In this document: positions 30,008 to 37,164 of the stretch, piece by piece | Layout: each line of letters begins with the position of its first letter | Position numbering within the stretch: position 1 is the first letter of the stretch | From: an uncultured Candidatus Saccharibacteria bacterium | Lineage (GTDB): Bacteria; Patescibacteria; Saccharimonadia; Saccharimonadales; UBA6022 | Direction: 5' to 3' | Length of the DNA: 47,904 nt | NCBI GenBank assembly: GCA_946887425.1 | Contig: CAMPKW010000002.1 | Coordinates: 1 to 47,904, forward strand | Made by a program: the position numbers and the translations under genes | The notes under the pieces: model-generated | What the model saw: the letters and a program-made list of their open reading frames with translations, nothing else | Databases searched by the model: none | Told to the model about the DNA's origin: nothing

Positions 30008-31102
30008 GTGACTAACCGCGCAGCAGTTATCGATAGCGCAATGAGGGCGGATGCAGTTTTTGTGGGCCGAGTCATCAGCGCCTTGACGCGACCGGAGTTT
30101 GCCGAGGTGGCTAACACTGTGTCTTTTTGCCTGGCTAGTTATTTCTCACTCTTTATTTACGAAGGCTATGCGCGACTCCCAGAGGTTGCACCGCACCTAT
30201 ACGCGCCTCTGTCGCCGCTAGCACAGAGCGTGACGGCCCGATCGCGGCATAGCTTGAAGTTCTTCGAAGACACCCATCGGGGGATAGAAGGGCAGATTTC
30301 CTACTTTGAAGACGAGATCTTTCCTGCCCATGCGCAGCGGTTTTATGGCAACACATGGTTGCCGCTTGCACGTCGTTGGGAAACGGATCTCGGCTTCTAC
30401 CGTTACGCCGGCCGGCTCGTCTCGACGACGCATGCAGCGACGTTCGGCCTGGGGCTTGACCCGAAGACGATGTTTGATAAGGACGCAGGTCCGGAACTTA
30501 TCCGGATCATGACGGAGTACGGTCAGTACTTTGGTGTACTCGGTGCCACGCTCGACGCCGAGGCAAGTTCGTTCCTGGATGATGTTGATATGGCGCAGTT
30601 CGGCAAGCTGGGTGACGATGTCCGAAGCGAACGCTATTACCAGCGAGTCTTCAACGGTAAGACGACGCCGAGCATCAACGCCCTGATGACGGTCTTCCAG
30701 GCCAGTATGAATTTTGTCGATGTGCTCGTGCCATCAGGTCTGGAATACAGTCTCTTCAAGATCCGCTTTCTGACGGTCTACCAAGTACTGCGCAGCTTGG
30801 AGATGCTGCGGACGGAACGGGCTTCCGATCTGAGTACCGAATCCCTGGCAGCTATTGCCGGCATCGTGGATACTGTTGAAGCGCGGCTGATTATTAATCC
30901 ATTAGCTAAGCCGTTTCGCAATACCCTCATGCACTACGGTCCGGATAGACGTATTGATCTATCGCTAGTCGACGAAGATGATCTCATCGGTAGCCTGGTG
31001 CCGCTCTGCTACGGCGGTCTGACTGCGGAGGACTTCGCCGTAAAGCTAGATGCCTGCATCTCGCACACTGCCGCTGGGCTGAACACCTGGGCGCAGAGCT
31101 AA
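30008..31102 (+). CDS. Island hypothetical protein with R-x4-H motif
   Basis: 364 residues, almost entirely helical and without transmembrane segments clear enough to call. I do not recognise a family. Near residue 302 lies AKPFRNTLMHYGPDRR, with R-x4-H as in HEPN RNases. Other marked segments: SRHSLKFFEDTHRGIEGQIS near 79, FYRYAGRLVSTTHAATFGLG near 130, and SGLEYSLFKIRFLTVYQVLR near 245. Start is GTG 30008; there is no good ribosome site, so it probably depends on reinitiation from the short ORF before it. It converges on the HTH gene with no gap. Confidence 0.7.
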   Translation: MTNRAAVIDSAMRADAVFVGRVISALTRPEFAEVANTVSFCLASYFSLFIYEGYARLPEVAPHLYAPLSPLAQSVTARSRHSLKFFEDTHRGIEGQISYFEDEIFPAHAQRFYGNTWLPLARRWETDLGFYRYAGRLVSTTHAATFGLGLDPKTMFDKDAGPELIRIMTEYGQYFGVLGATLDAEASSFLDDVDMAQFGKLGDDVRSERYYQRVFNGKTTPSINALMTVFQASMNFVDVLVPSGLEYSLFKIRFLTVYQVLRSLEMLRTERASDLSTESLAAIAGIVDTVEARLIINPLAKPFRNTLMHYGPDRRIDLSLVDEDDLIGSLVPLCYGGLTAEDFAVKLDACISHTAAGLNTWAQS

Positions 31103-31570
31103 CTACGACAGCAGATGCTCATACGAACTCCGCATCCTCACTCCCACCTCAACCAGCCGCGATCGTACCGTGTGGGCAGTAACGCCCATACGCTTACCAA
31201 TCGTCGCCAGTGAGTCACCTTGTTCGTAGAGCCTGACTGCCTCCTTGATCTGCTGCCCATCTAAACCAACCGGGCGCGGAGCAATCCCACGTCGGCGCAG
31301 GTGCTTACTGACCGTCTCTCGGCTGATCTTGTACTTAACAGCCAGCTCCTTGACCAGCACACCCGCCTGGTAGCCAGCCGCCATCTCCTCACTCTGCTTG
31401 GCACTCAGCTGGGTGAGGCGGCGGGGAATAGGTGAGAGTGACCGTGTTAAAATAGGGGCAGCGTGGAGCCTATCTATCAAGGAACGAAGTTTGACCGATT
31501 GGCTACTTTGTTTCGAATAGGCGTGTAGGACCCCCACCAAATTTATCCCTATTTTTGTAGGAATCGTCAT
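31103..31570 (-). CDS. Helix-turn-helix protein of the serine-recombinase (Hin/resolvase) type, probably truncated
   Basis: 155 residues. The C-terminal 100 hold two HTH units: LSAKQSEEMAAGYQAGVLVKELAVKYKISRE (first, residues about 55-90, cited in part) and LDGQQIKEAVRLYEQGDSLATIGKRMGVTAHTVRSRL (second, likewise), as in the DNA-binding ends of serine recombinases. No catalytic domain is present. The N-terminal frame reads across the right-end boundary repeat, so its first 15-20 codons derive from the attachment site. Start ATG 31570 is a guess; TTG 31594 is possible. It could be a recombinase remnant or an excision/regulatory factor. Confidence 0.65.
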   Translation of the reverse strand: MTIPTKIGINLVGVLHAYSKQSSQSVKLRSLIDRLHAAPILTRSLSPIPRRLTQLSAKQSEEMAAGYQAGVLVKELAVKYKISRETVSKHLRRRGIAPRPVGLDGQQIKEAVRLYEQGDSLATIGKRMGVTAHTVRSRLVEVGVRMRSSYEHLLS

Positions 31571-31612
31571 TTGACAGAGGTCGGCATGTAGCAATGCTGG
31601 CTCTTTTATTTT
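31534..31612 (+). repeat. Right island boundary repeat (attR-like)
   Basis: Same core CCACCAAATTTAT (31534-31546) as at the tRNA-Ala 3' end, then the diverged counterpart of the left copy: TTTTGTAGGA, GACAGAGGTCGGCATGTA, ATGCTGGCTCTTTTA. Upstream, TTCGAAT (31513-31519) recalls a tRNA T-loop, so a tRNA fragment may be present. Confidence 0.7.
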
Positions 31613-31637
31613 TCATATGTCACAATAGTGATAGATT

Positions 31638-32375
31638 ATGCCAGATATTCAAGCACTCACAACACCCGCGGATGTCGCAAATGCAGCTGTTCTAGATGCA
31701 GTCGCTACTCTTAGTATCGCTATTCAAGAGCGAGGCCAGGCAACCTGGGTGCTCGCCGGGGGCAGCTCTCCGATGGCTGCGTATCAGCAGCTTGTCCATG
31801 AGTATGCTGATGTACTCGATTGGTCCAAGGTAACGATCATCATGGGTGATGAGCGCTTAGTGCCAATGGATGATCCTGATTCGAACTGGGGTCAAATTAG
31901 TACGGTACTTCTAGGTACTGGCTTGACGGCATCAATGGCTCAAATTCGGCCCGAAACTGAATTGTCGGTTGAGGAAGCTGCTCGGCGGTATGAAACGGCC
32001 TTGAGGCGCCTGCCCGTTGACGATGCGGGTGTTCCGTATTTTGATCTTGTCTGGCTGGGTGTCGGCGAGGATGGACACACTCTGTCGCTTTTCCCGGGTC
32101 ATTCAGATTTCGTGCCAACTGAGCAGCTCGTGATTCCTGTTTACAATTCACCGAAACCGCCGGCTACTCGCATCACCCTAACGCTCCGTGCGCTTGAGGC
32201 TACTTCTCGAGCTATTGTTTTTGCCGTGGGTGCAGGTAAAAAAGCCGCACTTGCCGAAGCTCTCAAGGACGGTACGTTGCCAATCGCTCAAGCCGCGCTA
32301 CGTATTGAGCAATATGGCGGCTATGTCACTTGGCTCTTTGATCGAGATGCCACCACTCTTGAACCAGCTGACTAG
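31638..32375 (+). CDS. pgl: 6-Phosphogluconolactonase
   Basis: A 245-residue lactonase of the NagB/DevB family, which hydrolyses 6-phosphogluconolactone in the oxidative pentose phosphate pathway. Motifs: TWVLAGGSSPMAAYQQL near 36 (phosphate-binding loop), MGDERLVPMDDPDSNWGQ near 72 (R and D), LGVGEDGHTLSLFPGH near 142 (active-site His), then PPATRITLTLRAL near 178. No zwf or gnd gene is in the window. It is the first core gene after the island. Confidence 0.93.
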   Translation: MPDIQALTTPADVANAAVLDAVATLSIAIQERGQATWVLAGGSSPMAAYQQLVHEYADVLDWSKVTIIMGDERLVPMDDPDSNWGQISTVLLGTGLTASMAQIRPETELSVEEAARRYETALRRLPVDDAGVPYFDLVWLGVGEDGHTLSLFPGHSDFVPTEQLVIPVYNSPKPPATRITLTLRALEATSRAIVFAVGAGKKAALAEALKDGTLPIAQAALRIEQYGGYVTWLFDRDATTLEPAD

Positions 32376-32397
32376 TTCCATTGAGTCTGACCTAAAA

Positions 32398-32426
32398 TTG
32401 ACTGCATTCTCCTTATGCTTCATAAT
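32398..32426 (+). promoter_or_regulatory. Promoter of the RCC1-repeat pilin-like gene
   Basis: TTGACT (32398-32403), 17-bp spacer, CATAAT (32421-32426). The start codon at 32435 is 8 nt after the -10, so the leader is 2 nt or none. Confidence 0.7.
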
Positions 32427-32434
32427 CAAACCCA

Positions 32435-34390
32435 ATGAATCGGCTAGCAGATAAACTCTTGGCTTTTAGGTCACGTGACGCGGCTTTTGCTTTGCCGACG
32501 GTACTCATCGTCTCGATAGTGATGCTGACTGTACTGCTCGCAGCCGTCACTGCGGTCTCGTCAATTCGAACGGCGCTCAATGACCAATACTATAGCCAGA
32601 TTGCACAGGAGGCTGGTGAAGCAGGGGCGGCAATGGCAACGGCTTGTTTGCGTCAAAATAATTACAATCCGATTTGGCTTAGTAATCCCGACTCAACTAA
32701 GCGCGTACTGAAGCCGAATACGCTTTGTGATGGCAACGCTAATGCCTCTGCCTCAGCATATGTTCTTGATAAAGCGTCGGTTAAAACGAGCTTTACGGTA
32801 AGTGATGTTACCACTGACGTGAGTGGATTTGTCCGTGTGAAGTCGGATGGTGTACTTCAGCTCTTCCGTACTAGCAGTCCCTCTGCGCCTTGGCGTATGT
32901 ATCAGCAAACGGCTTTTAGTCAGTCGAATTACGTTGACAAGCCGCAGATTGCCAGTGGTGCTGGATGGAAGGCGGGCGGTCATAATGGGTATATGCTGGC
33001 CGCGAACGGCGTGCTGTATGCCTGGGGTAACAATAGCGCGGGCCAGGTGGGGGGAGCGGGGTTGGGTAGTGCAGTCGGGACACCGACAAAAGTAGACCCT
33101 CCTGCGGGAACAACTAAAATCAAACGAGTGTATGATTCCGGGCAGGGTGCTTCAATTCTATGTGTTCTAGCTGGCGATGACCAGATCTATTGCCGAGGCG
33201 ATGTTGGTCTAGGGTCGGGCGGCGGTCCGAACTGGCAGAGATTTGGGCTTGCGCCTGGTCTCACTGCTATTGATATGGATGTAAATGGCTATGGACCGAA
33301 CTCAGGCTGTGTCCTCGCCTCGGACGGCCAAGTGTATTGCTCTGGTATGAACGACTATGGCATGCTTGGAAACGGACAAACGGTAAATAATAATATTCCC
33401 ATGACCTCACCGACGCGGTTTTTGCTACCTGCTGGCGTGACTGCGAAGAAGGTGTTTAACAAAGAATGGTCTACGTGCGTGATTACGACTGCAGATGATG
33501 CATACTGTGCTGGTGTGAATAATCTCGGCCAGACTGGACGAGGCGATGCGTCAACTAATGTGAGCGGCATGGGACATTCGGTTCCTGCTCGGTCGCTTTT
33601 ACCTGCTGGCGTGAAGGTAAAGGATATTAAACTTACGTATCACGGCTCATACGTAGGTGTCTATTATCTAGGCACGAACGGAACGGTTTATATGAGCGGA
33701 CACAACGGCCAAGGAACGGCCAACGATGGTAGTACGACGTATACGACATTTTATGCGACGCCTCGACAGATTACGACGGCCGGATACAAATATGCGTCCA
33801 TCTTTAGTGTTGGACAAGACGGTAACCATAACAACTCACTGTGTATGATTCGTGAAGATCCTAACCCTGGCATGACGTGGTGTATTGGTAACAACGACGA
33901 CGGGCAGTTGGGTGACGGAACCTGTAGTGACCGAGGTAACTGGGTAGTGTTCGGATTACCGGCGGGAGAGGTAGCAACCCAAAATATGAATTTCGAATCT
34001 GGCTACCAGATGAATTCCTTCATGGTGATTACAGAGTCAGGTAAAGTGTTTGCAGCGGGTGACAATCGTGCTGGAAAAACCTCAGCCAATACTAGTAGTG
34101 CGCTTCAGGCGTGTAATGGTACGCCAGTTCAAATCGTGATGCCTCTTCGAGCGGGGAGCGCCACGGAACGTGTCAAAGCTGTTGCGCTTGCAAATTCAGA
34201 TGAATACACGGCTTATATACTTGGTGATAATGGAGTGGTGTATTCAGTAGGTCTTAATGGCAATGGCCAGCTCGGCAAGGGTAATGTTGACGGAGGGGTG
34301 ACATTTAGTGGCGATACCCTTACGAATGCAGGTTCGCCGTCCAAGGTGCCGACTAGTATTGTGATGCCGCGAATATCGGTCAGCTTTTAG
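32435..34390 (+). CDS. Large pilin-like surface protein with RCC1-type beta-propeller repeats
   Basis: 651 residues. The N-terminus (RSRDAA then FALPTVLIVSIVMLTVLLAA, near 12-38) looks like a PilX/PilV-type prepilin-like anchor, but mature position 5 is Thr, not Glu. After a linker domain (about 60-180) come eight RCC1-like units spaced about 50-65 residues: YAWGNNSAGQVG (near 195), YCRGDVGLGSG (250), YCSGMNDYGMLGNG (300), YCAGVNNLGQTGRG (356), YMSGHNGQGTANDG (418), WCIGNNDDGQLGDG (482), FAAGDNRAGKTS (538), YSVGLNGNGQLGKG (602). These should close into a beta-propeller of seven or eight blades, cysteine-rich and exported. A tip adhesin for host contact is plausible (inference). Confidence 0.8.
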   Translation: MNRLADKLLAFRSRDAAFALPTVLIVSIVMLTVLLAAVTAVSSIRTALNDQYYSQIAQEAGEAGAAMATACLRQNNYNPIWLSNPDSTKRVLKPNTLCDGNANASASAYVLDKASVKTSFTVSDVTTDVSGFVRVKSDGVLQLFRTSSPSAPWRMYQQTAFSQSNYVDKPQIASGAGWKAGGHNGYMLAANGVLYAWGNNSAGQVGGAGLGSAVGTPTKVDPPAGTTKIKRVYDSGQGASILCVLAGDDQIYCRGDVGLGSGGGPNWQRFGLAPGLTAIDMDVNGYGPNSGCVLASDGQVYCSGMNDYGMLGNGQTVNNNIPMTSPTRFLLPAGVTAKKVFNKEWSTCVITTADDAYCAGVNNLGQTGRGDASTNVSGMGHSVPARSLLPAGVKVKDIKLTYHGSYVGVYYLGTNGTVYMSGHNGQGTANDGSTTYTTFYATPRQITTAGYKYASIFSVGQDGNHNNSLCMIREDPNPGMTWCIGNNDDGQLGDGTCSDRGNWVVFGLPAGEVATQNMNFESGYQMNSFMVITESGKVFAAGDNRAGKTSANTSSALQACNGTPVQIVMPLRAGSATERVKAVALANSDEYTAYILGDNGVVYSVGLNGNGQLGKGNVDGGVTFSGDTLTNAGSPSKVPTSIVMPRISVSF

Positions 34391-34413
34391 ATTTATGAAA
34401 ACGAAGGAATTAT

Positions 34414-35694
34414 ATGTTTGAAAAACACATTCAAAAAAAGCTTGAAACGTACGTACGACGATATTTTACGGCGCATCCAGAAGTAAAACTTGTTGCAGTC
34501 GCGGGTAGTCTGGGTAAGACGAGTACAAAAGTAGCAATAGCCACTGTTCTGTCGCGGCAGTACCGCGTACGACTTCACGAAGGTGATCGTGGTACTTCGC
34601 TGAGCGTACCACTTGCAGTTTTAGGTATTGAACATCCTCTCCGTGGCGGTCTATTTGCTTGGATGGGGGTGTTGCGCGCTGCTCGCCGGCGCATCCATGC
34701 TCCAGCAGATGTTGACGTCATCGTTCAGGAGCTCGGGGCTAATTATCCGGGGGTGATGGCGCACTACAGTACGTATCTTTTACCCGACATATCGGTCATC
34801 ACTGCCGTGACATCGGAGCGTATGGATGTGTTCTCGACAATTGAGTCGGTTGCAAAGGAAGAGCTCGCTGTTGCGCAGTTTAGTCGCCTGGCAATTATCA
34901 ATCGGGACGATATTGACGGTCGCTATGCGTCGTACCTTACAAACGGCAACCTTACGACGTACGGAACAAGTGGTGCTGCTGAGTACCGATTCATTACTGA
35001 AGATTTTAATCCCGAAGGTGGACATACTGGCTTATTGATTGCACCCGACAGTGAGCAACCGCTCGCTGTAACGGTACAGGTGTCGGGTGAGCATAGTCTG
35101 CGCCCTGCTATTGCTGCTGCTACAGTCGGCTATAAGTTGGGGATGAATGCAGCGATGATCGTTAAAGGGCTGGGTCAGATCAGGCCGCTGCCGGGCCGAA
35201 TGAATATTCTGCGTGGCGTGAAGCAGACGATACTTATTGACGATACGTACAATTCGAGCCCTCTCTCGTCAGCGTCTGCTCTGCAGACGTTGTATACATT
35301 CCAGGCGCCACAACGCATTGCAGTATTTACGTCGATGAGTGACCTTGGGCTAGACTCGAAAAAGGAGCATGAAATGCTGGGCAAATTATGTGATCCAAAT
35401 ATGCTCAGTTGGGTGATTGTTGTTGGTGACGAAGCGGCTCGCTACCTCGCGCCGATTGCCAAGTCTCAGGGGTGCCAAGTTATGGTGTGCGCGAATGCGC
35501 TTGATGCTGGAGCATTTGCGCATAAGGTTTTAGAGGAGGGTGCTGTTATCTTATTTAATGGCTCTAGGGATGATGTGTACTGTGAGGAGGCTATAAAGGT
35601 CGTCCTTCATTCGACCGATGACGAAGCGCGCCTTGTTCGCCAGTCTGTGTCGCAGCTTGCAGAAAAGTCTCAGTTCTTCTCGAAATTCGTCTAG
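34414..35694 (+). CDS. Mur ligase family protein, MurF-like
   Basis: 426 residues with the ATP-binding loop VAGSLGKTSTK near 29, the central Mur-ligase domain (ELGANYPGVM, INRDD) and the C-terminal domain (LPGRMNILRGVKQTILIDDTYNSSP, cited by its Asp-rich end DDTYNSSP near 275). This is the MurF pattern (adds D-Ala-D-Ala to UDP-MurNAc-tripeptide), but the N-terminal substrate domain of classical MurF is missing, so the protein begins almost at the ATPase domain. It may be the cell's MurF in a short form or a related ligase. AAGGAA precedes the ATG by 8 nt. Confidence 0.8.
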   Translation: MFEKHIQKKLETYVRRYFTAHPEVKLVAVAGSLGKTSTKVAIATVLSRQYRVRLHEGDRGTSLSVPLAVLGIEHPLRGGLFAWMGVLRAARRRIHAPADVDVIVQELGANYPGVMAHYSTYLLPDISVITAVTSERMDVFSTIESVAKEELAVAQFSRLAIINRDDIDGRYASYLTNGNLTTYGTSGAAEYRFITEDFNPEGGHTGLLIAPDSEQPLAVTVQVSGEHSLRPAIAAATVGYKLGMNAAMIVKGLGQIRPLPGRMNILRGVKQTILIDDTYNSSPLSSASALQTLYTFQAPQRIAVFTSMSDLGLDSKKEHEMLGKLCDPNMLSWVIVVGDEAARYLAPIAKSQGCQVMVCANALDAGAFAHKVLEEGAVILFNGSRDDVYCEEAIKVVLHSTDDEARLVRQSVSQLAEKSQFFSKFV

Positions 35695-35752
35695 GTTATC
35701 ACTTCTGATCGTGATATGCTTTTTTTAGACATTAGCACTAAGGAATTTCACA

Positions 35753-37090
35753 ATGCCCGAAGATAAAAACCAATACACGCCCTTTACTCCGCCACAGCCG
35801 TCGCCAGCCCCGGCAGATCAGCCACAGCCGCAATCATACCAGCCCCAGCCCGTAGTTCAATATCCTGTAGAGACTGAGCAGCTGGCTGCTGTTGAGCAAG
35901 AGGCTCCAACTCAATCGCAACAATTTTTCGCGTCACCGGCGGTGGGCGAGCAGCCAGCGACCGAAACACCTGCGCCTATGATGGCGAGCCAGACTCAGCC
36001 GAAAGCACCAAATAAGAAAAAGAAATTTATCATCGGAGGTATTATTGCCGGAGCGGTTCTGCTTCTTGGTGGTGGTACGTATGCTGCGTATGCGCTTTGG
36101 TATCAGAACCCGGAGAAAGTCCTTACCGATGCCGTGTCAAACCTCATTAGGGCTAAAACAGCTACGTATAGCGGTACCCTTGCTATGGACACGAAAGACG
36201 TCAAAGTTCGAGTGGTGTTTGATGGCAAGCAGGCAAGTGAGTTAAATGGTGAAGGTAATGCCAAGATCACTCTTACGTCACAGGGTAAAGACTTTGTCGT
36301 TAATGGATCGGCACTTGTCGATAAGGACGGTAATCTATTTTTCAAAGTCGGAAACCTTAAGACGATACTTGACGATGTCTTGAAGCAATCAGGCATGACC
36401 AGCTCTCCGTTTGATGAGCTTGTGGCAAAAATCGACAATAAATGGATTCGCGTTTCAGCTGACGACCTTGCAGAATATGATAAAGACGCGGGCAAGGCGC
36501 AGACATGTCTCACCGATACGATGAAGAAAATTCAAAATGATAAAGCCGTTCACGATAGCCTCGTGAAGGCATATGAGAATAATAAATTTGTCGTGATTGA
36601 CAGTAGCCTACCTGGCCGTACTATCAATGGTGTTGATAGCATGGGCTACAAGCTGTCGCTGAATAATGAGGCTGCAAAGAAGTTTGCCGAAGCCGTTAAT
36701 GAAATGCAGTTTATGAAAGATCTTCAAAAATGCGATAGTTCATTCGAGTCATTCAAGCTCGATGCGAGTGATATGAAAAGCGCTACAGGCACCACCTCGA
36801 CAGAGACCGTTGAAGTGTCGGTGAGTCGCTGGAGTCATGAATTTACACAGCTGAAAGTGACAGGAAAAGATGACGATGCTTCAGGGAAATTTATCCTTGA
36901 GCCGATCTTTGGTAAGGATGTTACGGTAGCTGCGCCAACTGATTTCATGACGCTCAAGGAGCTTCAATCTGAAATTGAAAAAGTTACTCAATCATTCGGA
37001 TCTATGATGGGTGAAACCCAGGTTACTTCCAGTGAAATGGATATTCAGTACGAGGGAACATTTGAAATGGACGCAACGGTCGAAAGTTAA
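35753..37090 (+). CDS. Single-pass membrane protein with Pro/Gln-rich cytoplasmic tail and LolA/LppX-like exported domain
   Basis: 445 residues: a disordered Pro/Gln-rich N-terminal part (1-85), a basic stop (NKKKK), one transmembrane helix (about 93-117), and an exported domain of about 325 residues starting NPEKVLTDAVSNLIRAKTATYSGTL. Repeated strand patterns (KVRVVFDGKQ, KITLTSQGKDF, NLFFKVGNLK, KWIRVSADDL) suggest a LolA/LppX-type half-barrel. Two cysteines (AQTCLTD, LQKCDSS). Function unknown. TATGCT (35715-35720) and AAGGAA (35740-35745) support the start. A strong terminator follows. Confidence 0.75.
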   Translation: MPEDKNQYTPFTPPQPSPAPADQPQPQSYQPQPVVQYPVETEQLAAVEQEAPTQSQQFFASPAVGEQPATETPAPMMASQTQPKAPNKKKKFIIGGIIAGAVLLLGGGTYAAYALWYQNPEKVLTDAVSNLIRAKTATYSGTLAMDTKDVKVRVVFDGKQASELNGEGNAKITLTSQGKDFVVNGSALVDKDGNLFFKVGNLKTILDDVLKQSGMTSSPFDELVAKIDNKWIRVSADDLAEYDKDAGKAQTCLTDTMKKIQNDKAVHDSLVKAYENNKFVVIDSSLPGRTINGVDSMGYKLSLNNEAAKKFAEAVNEMQFMKDLQKCDSSFESFKLDASDMKSATGTTSTETVEVSVSRWSHEFTQLKVTGKDDDASGKFILEPIFGKDVTVAAPTDFMTLKELQSEIEKVTQSFGSMMGETQVTSSEMDIQYEGTFEMDATVES

Positions 37091-37113
37091 TAAGTCTCCA
37101 TTAGCCTAGATAA

Positions 37114-37154
37114 AAAACTCGCCTCTGTCATCAGGAGGCGAGTTTTGTTATACT
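37114..37154 (+). terminator. Terminator fused to the leuS promoter
   Basis: AAAACTCGCCTC (37114-37125) pairs with GAGGCGAGTTTT (37135-37146), loop TGTCATCAG. The T tract runs into TGT-TATACT (-10 at 37149-37154); a CTGTCA in the loop (37125-37130) is the only -35 candidate at 18 bp. Same design as before tRNA-Ala. Confidence 0.85.
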
Positions 37155-37164
37155 GGGAGTAATT

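Larger units (their letters stand above)
26559..31612. mobile_element. Genomic island at tRNA-Ala(GGC) carrying a CBASS system
   Basis: About 5 kb bounded by imperfect direct repeats (26559-26634 and 31534-31612). One end lies on a tRNA 3' end, the classic integrase target; the other end has a recombinase-type HTH gene. The content is accessory: a repeat-rich non-coding head, a hypothetical gene, CD-NTase, Cap15-like effector, two unknown genes with HEPN-like motifs. The bases look G+C-richer than the flanks by eye. No complete integrase is present, so the element may be a remnant or mobilised in trans (inference). Confidence 0.75.
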
